Shown here piece by piece: positions 8,870 through 16,960 of a stretch of DNA of 64,000 nt. The stretch comes from Cellulosilyticum lentocellum DSM 5427. GTDB taxonomy: Bacteria; Bacillota; Clostridia; Lachnospirales; Cellulosilyticaceae. The notes beneath the pieces were generated by a model, which saw only the letters and a program-made list of their open reading frames with translations, ran no database searches and was not told where the DNA came from. The position numbers and the translations under genes are program-made. How positions within the stretch are numbered: position 1 is the stretch's first letter; every line of letters starts with the position of its first letter. Where the stretch lies: positions 1,819,001-1,883,000 of the forward strand of contig NC_015275.1 of NCBI RefSeq assembly GCF_000178835.2. The letters are read 5' to 3'.

Positions 8870-11374
8870 ATGAAAATGAAAAAGTTTTCAATGGCATTAG
8901 CTATAATGATGGGGATTAATGGAATAGTACCTCTTTATGCAGCTACAGACGATAAGATTAAATATGAAGCAGAAGAAGCAACGCTTCATAATGTAGGATT
9001 AGGGGATAATAGCTACAAAGGTTATTCTGGAGATGGATATGTAGCAGGTATGGATACATCTGATGCCTATATAGAGTTTACTGTTACTGTCCCTAAATCA
9101 GGTCGTTATAACTTGTATGTTAACTACTGTGCACCTTATGGTGAGAAACAAGAAACAATTACTGTTAATGGTGGACAATCTTTTAGTGGACTTTTTACAT
9201 CTAATAATGCATTTGAGCTTATGAATGTGGGAGCCATTAAGTTAAATGCAGGTGAAAATAAAATACGTATTTCTAGATTTTGGGGATGGACACTTTTCGA
9301 TTACATTGAATTAGAAGAAGCTGGAGCCATTAATATTAATACAGATGTATCAGATGAACTCATTAATCCTAATGCCACAGAAGCTACTAAAAGATTAATG
9401 ACATATCTGACAAGTATTTATGGTGAAAATATTTTATCCGGTCAATTTGCTTATACCACTAAATATACAGAAATTGATGCGATTTATAATCAAACTAAAA
9501 AATATCCTGCTATTATTGGGTTAGATTTTAGCGATTATTCTCCATCGCGAGTTGCTTTAGGATGTAATAAAGGACAGGATACAGAAAAAGCCATTGAGTG
9601 GTGGAAGCAAGGAGGATTAGTTACTTTTTGTTGGCATTGGCAATCTCCTATAGGAGCTTCTACAGATGAAGATAAGAAGTGGGGCGGTTTCTATACTAAG
9701 AATACAACTTATGATTTAGGTAAAGCAATGTCTAATCATAATTCAGAAGAGTACATAACTCTCATAAGAGATATTGATGCAATTGCGGTAGAACTTAAAA
9801 AACTTCAAGAAGCTAATGTACCTATACTTTGGAGACCTTTACACGAAGCATCAGGTGGTTGGTTCTGGTGGGGAGCTGCAGGTGCTGATAATTACAAAGA
9901 ATTATGGACATTAATGTATGACAGATTAACAAACTACCATGGTATTAATAATTTAATATGGGTTTGGAATGCACAAGATAAAGATTGGTACCCAGGTGAT
10001 GAATATGTGGATATTATTGGCGAAGATATTTATGCCAATAAGAAAGACTATGATTCACAAAGCAATGGGTTTTTAAAAGCTTATGATTATACAGGAATGA
10101 ATAAAATTATTACAATGTCTGAAAACGGTGTGCTGATGGATCCTGATACTTTAGTAGCGGATGGTATACCTTGGTTATGGAATTGTACTTGGGGAGGAGA
10201 ATTTGTTGTGCCTTGGGTAGGATCTTATGATTATACAGAACAATATACAAGTTTAGATATGTTAAAGAAATACTATGATCATAGTTATGTTTTAACAAGA
10301 GATGAATTACCAGCTTCTTTATTTGTGAATTCAGATGTCAAAGAAATGAAAGTATCAGTTACTACACCTAGCGCAGGTGATGTCTTTGATTGTAGTACAA
10401 GTTATTCACCTATACCATTAGCTGCTACTGTTGAAAATGCTAATACTTATACGGTTGAATTTTTTGTAGATGGTACAAGTATGGGGAAAGGTAATGAAGT
10501 AAGTTTCTTACCATCAGGGACAACGACTAATGCAGATGGTTTAGTTGATTATACGATAGTAGCGAAAGTGACAGATTCGGCAGGTAAGACTAAGACATCT
10601 GAACCTGTAATCATTCAAGTTAAATTACCTGTAGTAGAAAAGATGACTGTAAATGTAGTGAGTCCACAAAGTGGAGAAGTATTTGATTGTAGTGTATCAG
10701 GTACAAGTATTCCATTAAGTGCAGAAGTTAAAAATGAAGAAACGGCAACTATAGCATTTTATGTTGATGATAAGCTTGTAGGAACAGGTAATGATGTAAA
10801 TTGGGTTCCTACTGATACAGTAAGTTCATCGGAAGAATTAAAAACCTATTATGTTATAGCCAAAGCTACTAATGCTAAGGGTGAAGTTGCAGTTTCAGAA
10901 AAAGTAGCTGTTAAAGTAAAATTACCCGTTAAGGAAGTAACACAAACGGTTAAAGTCACACAAAACAAAACTGCGGCCATAGGAAACAGCGTCAATATGA
11001 ATTTAGAAGTAACCAATACAGGTGATGAAATGGATTTATCACAATTTGAGATTCGTTATTACTTCACAGAGCAAACAGCACTGTCACAAACGATTTGGTG
11101 TGATCATAGTGCGCTTCAAATGAATGTATCTCCATGGTATGTTACTTTAAATTCTGATTTAGATAAAAAGGTTGTGGATTTAGGTAATAGCGAATTTTAT
11201 ATTTCTATTAAACCAACAAGCCGTATCCCATTTGTAACCAATGGTAAATTCCTTTTACAAGCTCGTGTAACTAAATCTGACTGGTCAAATTATGATCAAA
11301 GTAATGATTTCTCTTATAATAATGGTGTTGCTATATACTATAAGGGAACTTTGATTGAAGGTATGGAACCTTAA
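8870..11374 (+). CDS. Secreted modular endo-mannanase CBM35-GH26-Ig-Ig-CBM3
   Basis: An 834-residue exoenzyme predicted to cut beta-1,4-mannan. A Sec signal peptide (about 1-25, cleaved after PLYA) precedes a CBM35-like module (about 28-150, starting YEAEEATLHN) and a GH26 catalytic domain (about 165-480). The acid/base is Glu326 in RPLHEASGGWFWWG and the nucleophile is Glu418 in TMSENG. Two Ig-like repeats of about 90 residues follow, each with a VFDCS and IPL core and ending in VKLPV. The C-terminus is a CBM3-like cellulose-binding module recognised by IRYYFT, WCDHSAL and KSDWSNYDQSNDFSYN. The ATG at 8870 is chosen over 8843 because GAGAGGAG sits just before it and the signal peptide then starts with basic residues. 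No dockerin is visible, so it is probably a free enzyme held to cellulose while it cuts mannan. Confidence 0.93.
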   Translation: MKMKKFSMALAIMMGINGIVPLYAATDDKIKYEAEEATLHNVGLGDNSYKGYSGDGYVAGMDTSDAYIEFTVTVPKSGRYNLYVNYCAPYGEKQETITVNGGQSFSGLFTSNNAFELMNVGAIKLNAGENKIRISRFWGWTLFDYIELEEAGAININTDVSDELINPNATEATKRLMTYLTSIYGENILSGQFAYTTKYTEIDAIYNQTKKYPAIIGLDFSDYSPSRVALGCNKGQDTEKAIEWWKQGGLVTFCWHWQSPIGASTDEDKKWGGFYTKNTTYDLGKAMSNHNSEEYITLIRDIDAIAVELKKLQEANVPILWRPLHEASGGWFWWGAAGADNYKELWTLMYDRLTNYHGINNLIWVWNAQDKDWYPGDEYVDIIGEDIYANKKDYDSQSNGFLKAYDYTGMNKIITMSENGVLMDPDTLVADGIPWLWNCTWGGEFVVPWVGSYDYTEQYTSLDMLKKYYDHSYVLTRDELPASLFVNSDVKEMKVSVTTPSAGDVFDCSTSYSPIPLAATVENANTYTVEFFVDGTSMGKGNEVSFLPSGTTTNADGLVDYTIVAKVTDSAGKTKTSEPVIIQVKLPVVEKMTVNVVSPQSGEVFDCSVSGTSIPLSAEVKNEETATIAFYVDDKLVGTGNDVNWVPTDTVSSSEELKTYYVIAKATNAKGEVAVSEKVAVKVKLPVKEVTQTVKVTQNKTAAIGNSVNMNLEVTNTGDEMDLSQFEIRYYFTEQTALSQTIWCDHSALQMNVSPWYVTLNSDLDKKVVDLGNSEFYISIKPTSRIPFVTNGKFLLQARVTKSDWSNYDQSNDFSYNNGVAIYYKGTLIEGMEP

Positions 11375-11412
11375 AATAGCTAGCATAGGTGTGTTCCTCA
11401 ACCATTTATGTG

Positions 11413-11451
11413 AAAGTGTATTAAGCTATATATTAGCTTAATACACTTTTT
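11413..11451 (+). terminator. Intrinsic terminator of the mannanase gene
   Basis: Perfect 16-bp stem (11413-11428 with 11434-11449), 5-base loop, right arm ending in five T. Confidence 0.88.
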
Positions 11452-11578
11452 ATATGTTATTCATTTTCAAAAATGAGTATAAAGATTTTGTTAAAAAGTC
11501 TAAATTTTATTAAAAAAATGCTTCACTATCTTTGGGATATGCTGTAATATATATGTATTAAAATTTTAGGAGGTAGTT

Positions 11579-12886
11579 ATGGATAGTGACCCGGAGTCCC
11601 TTTATATGACTTCACAGTTTATATTAATTGGTATTCTTATTTTATTAAATGCTTTTTTTGCCGCCGCAGAAATGGCCATGGTATCTTTAAATAAGAGCCG
11701 TATTAGTTTACAAGCAGAAAAAGGGGATAAAAAAGCAAAGTTATTATTAGATTTAATTGAAGAGCCGACAAAAGTATTATCGACTATTCAAGTGGGAATT
11801 ACTTTAGCAGGTTTCTTTAGTAGTGCATCAGCTGCTACAGGTATATCAGAAAGTTTAGGAGGCTATTTAACAGGACGTGGTATCTCATATGGAGAAGAAA
11901 TAGCATTAATAGGTGTGACTATTATTTTGTCATATATCACCTTAGTGCTAGGAGAATTGTTTCCTAAAAAAATTGCATTACAAAATGCAGAGGCAGTTGC
12001 CAGATTTACTGTAAGACCTATAGTATTCATGTCTAAAGTAGCAAGGCCTTTTATTAAGTTACTTTCAGGTTCCACTCATTTACTTGTTAAATTAGTTGGT
12101 ATGGAGCAATCAGAGGATGGAGAAACTCTGTCTAGAGCAGAAATTAGTTCTTTAGTAGAACAAGGACATGCTACAGGTGTTATTAATGAAACAGAAAATA
12201 AAATGATAAATAGTATTTTTAAATTAGAAGCTAAGCTAGCGAATGAAGTCATGACACCAAGAACAGAAGTTTACTTAATTAATAGTGAAATGCCACTTGA
12301 GAGCTATTTAGACGAATTATTGCAAGAGCGTTATTCGCGTATTCCTGTATATGAAGGTGATATTGATCATATTGTTGGTATCTTGTATATGAAAGATTTA
12401 ATAATAGAAGCTAAAAAGAGTGGTTTTGAACATATAGATATAAGGAGCATTTTAAGAGAGCCTTATTTTGTTCCAGAAACAAAGCATATTAATAAGTTAT
12501 TTAAAGAAATGCAGAGAAGTAAAAGACATCTAGCAGTTTTAATTGATGAATACGGCGGTTTTTCAGGTATTGTTTCTATTGAAGACCTAATTGAAGAAGT
12601 AATGGGTGATATTGAAGACGAGTATGATGAAGAAGAACCAGTTATTCAGCAAAAAGGAGAAAATACCTACTTAGTATCTGGTATGATAGCTATTAAAGAT
12701 TTAAATGATAAATTAAATTTAGAAATGGCTTGCGAAAATTATGAAACCTTAAGTGGTCTACTTGTAGATGCATTGGGTTATATTCCAGAAGAAATTCCTA
12801 AGGAACCCATTGTTTATGACGGCTTAACTTTTAGAATTCAAGAAATAAAAGAAAAGCGTATAGAAAAGGTCATGATTCAGATGTAG
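11579..12886 (+). CDS. CNNM/CorC-HlyC family membrane protein with CBS domains
   Basis: A 435-residue protein with three readable parts: an N-terminal DUF21/CNNM membrane domain (about 1-195, with hydrophobic helices near 12-35, 75-95 and 105-135), a tandem CBS pair (about 210-335, with VMTPRTEV and LAVLIDEYGG), and a C-terminal CorC_HlyC domain (about 350-430). Proteins of this group are linked to magnesium and cobalt homeostasis or efflux, with the CBS pair binding Mg-ATP. The old name hemolysin is not supported by function. The ATG follows AGGAGG by five bases. It stands alone between two terminators. Confidence 0.9.
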   Translation: MDSDPESLYMTSQFILIGILILLNAFFAAAEMAMVSLNKSRISLQAEKGDKKAKLLLDLIEEPTKVLSTIQVGITLAGFFSSASAATGISESLGGYLTGRGISYGEEIALIGVTIILSYITLVLGELFPKKIALQNAEAVARFTVRPIVFMSKVARPFIKLLSGSTHLLVKLVGMEQSEDGETLSRAEISSLVEQGHATGVINETENKMINSIFKLEAKLANEVMTPRTEVYLINSEMPLESYLDELLQERYSRIPVYEGDIDHIVGILYMKDLIIEAKKSGFEHIDIRSILREPYFVPETKHINKLFKEMQRSKRHLAVLIDEYGGFSGIVSIEDLIEEVMGDIEDEYDEEEPVIQQKGENTYLVSGMIAIKDLNDKLNLEMACENYETLSGLLVDALGYIPEEIPKEPIVYDGLTFRIQEIKEKRIEKVMIQM

Positions 12887-12945
12887 TAAGTGGTATACTT
12901 AAACAATCTAGAAAAGCATAAAGCTATTAAAAAGGATTATTAACA

Positions 12946-12979
12946 TAAAAAAAGTCTCTTATTTATAGAGACTTTTTTT
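12946..12979 (+). terminator. Intrinsic terminator of the CorC-type gene
   Basis: Stem AAAAAAAGTCTCT (12946-12958) pairs with AGAGACTTTTTTT across a 7-base loop, ending in eight T. Confidence 0.9.
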
Positions 12980-13142
12980 TATTGAGTAGAAAAAATGATC
13001 TATTGTTAATAAGGAGGCTAAGGAGAAGAGGTTATATCATATTTGGAAATTTATTTAAGTAAATCATTTTAAGGTCTTTTCAGTTCAGTATAAAAAGACT
13101 ACAATAAGATATTACGGGTAGATTAAAACAAAGGAGGCGAAT

Positions 13143-14024
13143 ATGAAGCGCTTTAAAAAGGTTTATATAGAAATTACAAATAGTTGTAACCTAAGCTGTG
13201 ATTTTTGTCCTAAAACAAAGAGAACTTTAAAATATAATGAAGTAAAAGAGTTTCAACATATTTTAAAGACTATTAAACCCTATACAGACTATATTTATTT
13301 GCATTTAATGGGAGAGCCAACTACTCATCCAGAATTAAGAACTTATTTAGAGCTAAGTAGGCAAGCAGGGCTTAAAGTCAATTTGACCACTAATGGTACT
13401 TTATTAAAGAAGGTTGAAAATATTCTTTTAGCATCACCTGCTTTAAGACAAATTAATATTTCACTTCATAGCTTTGAGGGAAATAAACAAGTAAGAAATA
13501 TAGATGAGTATTTAGATACAGTTATTCAGTTTATATTAAGGATGATAGCATCTACTAGGGTTATTTGTAGTATCCGTTTATGGAACATGGATGATGAATT
13601 ATTAAAAGGTAAAAATGAACTCAATCAACATATTTTAGATAAGCTTCAAGATGGTCTAGAAGCTGAAATAGATATTAAAGAAGCTTTAAAAGAAAAAAAC
13701 GGTATTAAATTAAGAAAACAAGTTTATTTAAATATGGCAAAGAAATTTGAGTGGCCAGATCAAGACAAAGAGCATTTGGGAGATGAGGTTTTTTGTTATG
13801 GACTTAGAGACCAAATAGGTATTTTAGTAGATGGAACAGTAGTACCTTGCTGTTTAGATAGTGAAGGTCATATTAACTTGGGGAATATTTTTGAAACATC
13901 TTTAGAAGATATTATTAATAGCCCTAGAGCAACAGCTCTTTATAAAGGGTTTTCGGAGAGAACGGCCGTGGAATCATTATGTAAAAAGTGTGGCTATGCC
14001 AGTAGATATCACCGAATAAAATAG
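13143..14024 (+). CDS. Radical SAM/SPASM domain protein
   Basis: A 293-residue protein. Cys15, Cys19 and Cys22 (CNLSCDFC) form the CX3CX2C site for the [4Fe-4S] cluster that cleaves S-adenosylmethionine, and HLMGEPTTHP matches the SAM-binding GGEP-like region. The C-terminus has a shortened SPASM-type cysteine set: a Cys in FCYGLRD, VPCC, and CKKC. The order suggests auxiliary Fe-S binding, as in peptide-modifying or dehydrogenating enzymes. No precursor peptide gene is visible next to it; the upstream 256-base gap has only a terminator, and the downstream gene is a convergent regulator. The substrate is unknown. AAAGGAGG precedes the ATG. Confidence 0.85.
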   Translation: MKRFKKVYIEITNSCNLSCDFCPKTKRTLKYNEVKEFQHILKTIKPYTDYIYLHLMGEPTTHPELRTYLELSRQAGLKVNLTTNGTLLKKVENILLASPALRQINISLHSFEGNKQVRNIDEYLDTVIQFILRMIASTRVICSIRLWNMDDELLKGKNELNQHILDKLQDGLEAEIDIKEALKEKNGIKLRKQVYLNMAKKFEWPDQDKEHLGDEVFCYGLRDQIGILVDGTVVPCCLDSEGHINLGNIFETSLEDIINSPRATALYKGFSERTAVESLCKKCGYASRYHRIK

Positions 14025-14067
14025 AAATGAGTGCTTACCTCAAATAAGGTAAGCACTCATTTTTTTT
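14025..14067. terminator. Bidirectional terminator between convergent genes
   Basis: Perfect 16-bp stem (14025-14040 with 14047-14062) followed by T7 on the plus strand. On the minus strand the hairpin overlaps the end of the DUF1836 gene, whose stop codon (14040-14042) sits at the edge of the loop, so the shared hairpin cannot form without involving coding sequence. Confidence 0.85.
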
Positions 14068-14597
14068 GTAATTATATATTGTTCATGATATTGAATAAAT
14101 TTTTGGATATAAAGTTTATTAGCAAAAGCTAAAACTGTACTACGTAAAAGACGTGTTTGGTCAGTTTCTTTAGTAGCAACAACTGGCATGAGCGCTTCTT
14201 TTTGTAAAAAGGTATTCCTTAAAGCATTTTCTAATTCGACACAAAAATAATCGTATGCTACCTCTATGGGATAAGTTTGAATTTGAATGCGGATTAAAGC
14301 GCAAATCTCAGGAATACTAAGCATTTTTTTAAACACACAAACTACAATTAAATACATTAAATGATGTGTTGTATATTTTTTGTTCTTAGATGGAGAAACA
14401 ATACCCTGTTTCACATAATTATTAATCATGGCAGGTGTCAAAATTTTATCATCTGCATCTAGATAGCAACAGTTTAAGGTTTCGCTAATAAAACTGATAA
14501 CTTGATCCATATAAAGATCAAGATGTGGTAATTCGCTAGAACGAGGACAATGAAAAAGAATCATATCCTGAACTAGATCAGAAGTTTCAAAATCCAT
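14040..14597 (-). CDS. DUF1836 family protein, putative MerR-like DNA-binding regulator
   Basis: A 185-residue protein. The signature LPHLDLYMDQVISFI, then TPAMINNYVKQGIVSPSK and KKYTTHHLMYLIVVCVFKK, matches DUF1836. The middle part resembles the winged helix-turn-helix of MerR regulators (TPAMINNYVKQG as the HTH and the following basic wing). It is therefore a likely cytoplasmic transcription factor, but no ligand or target is known. GGGAGG lies eight to thirteen bases before the ATG. It is transcribed divergently from a DegV gene 148 bases away with a promoter facing each way, so it could regulate that neighbour. Confidence 0.82.
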   Translation of the reverse strand: MDFETSDLVQDMILFHCPRSSELPHLDLYMDQVISFISETLNCCYLDADDKILTPAMINNYVKQGIVSPSKNKKYTTHHLMYLIVVCVFKKMLSIPEICALIRIQIQTYPIEVAYDYFCVELENALRNTFLQKEALMPVVATKETDQTRLLRSTVLAFANKLYIQKFIQYHEQYIITKKMSAYLI

Positions 14598-14624
14598 TAT
14601 TAATCCAGCCTCCCTAATAGGATG

Positions 14625-14653
14625 AATTTATCATAAAACTAAAGCAATGTCAA
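14625..14653 (-). promoter_or_regulatory. Promoter of the DUF1836 gene
   Basis: On the minus strand TTGACA (14653-14648), 17-base spacer, TAAATT (14630-14625). Confidence 0.55.
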
Positions 14654-14669
14654 TTGTATTAAAAATGGT

Positions 14670-14698
14670 TTGACATTATAAGTAATATAATTTAATAT
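14670..14698 (+). promoter_or_regulatory. Promoter of the DegV-family gene
   Basis: TTGACA (14670-14675), 17-base spacer, TAATAT (14693-14698). The region is very AT-rich and other -10 choices exist. It lies back to back with the DUF1836 promoter. Confidence 0.5.
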
Positions 14699-14745
14699 AG
14701 TATTAAAAACTAGATAAAATTATTTTTAGAATTAGAGGAGGAGCT

Positions 14746-15600
14746 ATGAATAAAATCGCACTTTTAGTTGACTCATGTACAGATGTACCAAAAGAATATC
14801 AAGAACGTTATCATATATATGTTATGCCACTTATGATTATTTACAAAGAAGGGGAATATTATGATGGAGTGAATATTACTCCGGAAGAAGTATATGAACG
14901 CTTTAATGAAGAAATACCTACAACCTCTTTACCTAGCCCAGAGACAGTAATGAATACTTTTAAACAAATTAAAGATGATGGTTATACTCATGTGATTGCT
15001 GTCACGATTTCCAGTGGCTTAAGTAATACATGGAGTATGGTATCGAGTGTTGCTAGAGAATTTGAGGGACTTACTATCACAGTGATTGATACTAAAAATA
15101 TTGGGATAGGTGCTGGTTTTAGTGCTATATTAGCGGGACAGCTTTTAGACCAAGGTTTGAGCTATGAAGAGGTTTGTAGGCGTTTAATGGAGAATGTAGA
15201 ACATACGAAGTTATTTTTCTGCGTTTCAACTTTGGAATATTTACAAAAGGGAGGCAGAATAGGTCTTGTAGCCTCTCTACTAGGAACAGCATTTGATCTT
15301 AAACCTATTATATCTTGTAATGAAGATGGCATTTATTATACTGTTACAAAAGTAAGAGGAAGAAATAAGTCTTTAAAGAAAGCAACAGAGCTAGCAGAGG
15401 CATTTGCTAAGAAGTATAAACGTTATAATTTAACGGTCATGCATGGTGGTGCAAAGGAAGAAGCTGATAAGATTGTCTTACAACTTAAAGCAGTACTACC
15501 GAATATTCAAATCATGGTAGAAGGGCAAATTACACCTGCACTTGTTGTACATACAGGACCAGGATTAATTGGTATAGGTGTACAAAAAATAGAAGAATAA
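14746..15600 (+). CDS. DegV family fatty-acid-binding protein
   Basis: A 284-residue cytoplasmic protein. The opening ALLVDSCTDVP, the segment TTSLPSPETV, the core LEYLQKGGRIG and the C-terminal HTGPGLIGIGV are family signatures. DegV/FakB proteins bind one fatty acid and can present it to the kinase FakA for phosphorylation. No fakA is in this window, so participation in exogenous fatty-acid use is inferred from the family. GGAGGAG precedes the ATG. A second, clearly diverged DegV protein is encoded at 24543-25388. Its divergence from that one, and its position opposite a DUF1836 regulator, suggest different ligands or control. Confidence 0.92.
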   Translation: MNKIALLVDSCTDVPKEYQERYHIYVMPLMIIYKEGEYYDGVNITPEEVYERFNEEIPTTSLPSPETVMNTFKQIKDDGYTHVIAVTISSGLSNTWSMVSSVAREFEGLTITVIDTKNIGIGAGFSAILAGQLLDQGLSYEEVCRRLMENVEHTKLFFCVSTLEYLQKGGRIGLVASLLGTAFDLKPIISCNEDGIYYTVTKVRGRNKSLKKATELAEAFAKKYKRYNLTVMHGGAKEEADKIVLQLKAVLPNIQIMVEGQITPALVVHTGPGLIGIGVQKIEE

Positions 15601-15646
15601 AAATAGTAGTTCTAAATAAGAGCTTGTTCCATAAAATGATTTTAGA

Positions 15647-15686
15647 GGGATTATCTAGTAGGGTATAAGGAAGATAATCCCCTTTT
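15647..15686 (+). terminator. Terminator after the first DegV gene
   Basis: GGGATTATCT (15647-15656) pairs with AGATAATCCC (15672-15681) across 15 bases, followed by CTTTT. Confidence 0.75.
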
Positions 15687-15706
15687 GCATATAAGGGGGA
15701 TAAGCT

Positions 15707-16435
15707 ATGGAATTAGTGAGAGTTGGCACTTTAGGGCTATTAGCAGAGGGTGGTGGTCTTAGCTTTGGGATTCTATTACTCTATTTATTTCACATTAAAA
15801 ACGAACGCTTAATAGGTATGCTTTTTGGTGGAACATCAGGTTTAATGTTAGCTATGATTTGTTTTGATATTTTACCAGAAGCTTTAGAAAAAGGTAGGAT
15901 TGATTTAGTATTTGTAGGGATTATAATGGGTGTATTATTAGGGACTCTACTAGATGATTTTGTACCAGAAATTCAAAAACGGCTAGGTAAAAAAAACAGT
16001 CCTTTAAGCAAAATGGGACTTATTCTAGCAGTTGGTATTGCTTTGCATAACTTGCCAGAAGGTTTTGCTTTAGGAACCATTAGCAATGTGGATAATGAAT
16101 CCATCTTTCATTTTACACTGATTTTAGCATTACATAGTGTGCCAGAAGGAATTGCACTATCTATTCCATTTAAACAAGGTGGAATACAGTTATCTAAAAT
16201 GCTATTTATTGCAATGGGATTAGGTATATGTATGGGGATTGGTGCCGTAGGTGGTTTTGTTTTAAGTAGTATGAGTGAAAATTTAGTAAGTACTGGATTA
16301 GGCATTGCAGCAGGTATTATTCTTTATATTATATGTGAAGAACTTTTGCCTGAATCTAAGAAAATATGGAATGGTCGTATGACAACCATTGCTACTATTT
16401 TAGGAATGATGTTAGGCTTACTTTTACTTTATTAG
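15707..16435 (+). CDS. ZIP family divalent metal transporter
   Basis: A 242-residue integral membrane protein with about eight hydrophobic helices. The metal-binding helices carry HNLPEG and HSVPEG, and a third helix has EELLPE; these are the conserved His, Pro and Glu positions of the ZIP binuclear metal centre. The family moves zinc, iron or manganese into the cytoplasm, and the ion preference cannot be read here. AAGGGGG precedes the ATG. It lies 21 bases after a terminator hairpin and no separate promoter is obvious, so it may depend partly on read-through. Confidence 0.92.
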   Translation: MELVRVGTLGLLAEGGGLSFGILLLYLFHIKNERLIGMLFGGTSGLMLAMICFDILPEALEKGRIDLVFVGIIMGVLLGTLLDDFVPEIQKRLGKKNSPLSKMGLILAVGIALHNLPEGFALGTISNVDNESIFHFTLILALHSVPEGIALSIPFKQGGIQLSKMLFIAMGLGICMGIGAVGGFVLSSMSENLVSTGLGIAAGIILYIICEELLPESKKIWNGRMTTIATILGMMLGLLLLY

Positions 16436-16495
16436 AATAGATTTTCTAGACGAGGATAAACTAAGTAAGAAAATCAGTAAATAAGGAGGCTTAAT

Positions 16496-16810
16496 ATGCC
16501 GCAATTAAGATGTAGTGCACAAAATTGTGCCCATAACTCAGAGCAATGTTGCTGTAGAGGTGAAATTAAGGTAGCAGGTAATGAGGCTCAGCATTCTGAA
16601 AATACTTTTTGTTCTAATTTTTATGAAGATCAAGGTGGTGCTAGAAATGCAGTAAGTCAGGAGCCAACTGTTCAAATGAATGTCGGCTGTGAAGCAACTA
16701 ACTGTACTCATAATAATAATTGCAATTGTGCAGCTGATTCTATTGATGTAAGTGGCTACAATGCATGCAACTGCGATGACACTTGTTGTTCGAGTTTTTA
16801 TCCTAAATAA
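16496..16810 (+). CDS. DUF1540 protein with two Cys-rich repeats
   Basis: A 104-residue protein with two DUF1540 units (about 4-46 and 61-102), each ordered CxxxxCxHNxxxxCxC..V.G..A..C..T.C..FY. The eight or so cysteines per unit and the spaced His and Asn suggest a small metal-binding or disulfide-rich fold. DUF1540 genes are common in sporulating clostridia but their role is not established. AAGGAGG lies seven bases before the ATG. It follows the ZIP transporter by 60 bases without an intervening terminator, so co-transcription with a metal importer is plausible and would fit a metal-binding role. Confidence 0.88.
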   Translation: MPQLRCSAQNCAHNSEQCCCRGEIKVAGNEAQHSENTFCSNFYEDQGGARNAVSQEPTVQMNVGCEATNCTHNNNCNCAADSIDVSGYNACNCDDTCCSSFYPK

Positions 16811-16821
16811 TGAAAGAAGTA

Positions 16822-16852
16822 TAAAAGAGCTATCCTGGATAGCTCTTTTATT
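16822..16852 (+). terminator. Terminator after the DUF1540 gene
   Basis: 12-bp stem TAAAAGAGCTAT/ATAGCTCTTTTA around a 5-base loop, with T-rich right arm. Confidence 0.82.
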
Positions 16853-16882
16853 ATTAATAGCAAAGTATATAATAAAAAACAC

Positions 16883-16896
16883 CAAACTTTTGTTCG
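16883..16896 (+). promoter_or_regulatory. LexA-like SOS box upstream of uvrB
   Basis: CAAACTTTTGTTCG matches the Gram-positive LexA operator CGAAC-N4-GTTCG with one half-site mismatch. It sits six bases before the -35 of the uvrB promoter. A better match precedes uvrA. Confidence 0.6.
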
Positions 16897-16901
16897 ACTC
16901 A

Positions 16902-16930
16902 TTGAATGAAAGAAAAACTAGTGATACAAT
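16902..16930 (+). promoter_or_regulatory. Promoter of uvrB
   Basis: TTGAAT (16902-16907), 17-base spacer, extended TGA-TACAAT (-10 at 16925-16930), 30 bases before the start codon. Confidence 0.7.
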
Positions 16931-16960
16931 AAGCCTAAACCATAAGAAAAGAGGGGAAAA

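Noticed and set aside
13036-13080. Short peptide gene or radical SAM precursor between the CorC-type and radical SAM genes
   Set aside because: The GGAGG-rich segment is followed only by a nine-codon TTG frame with no Cys or core motif.
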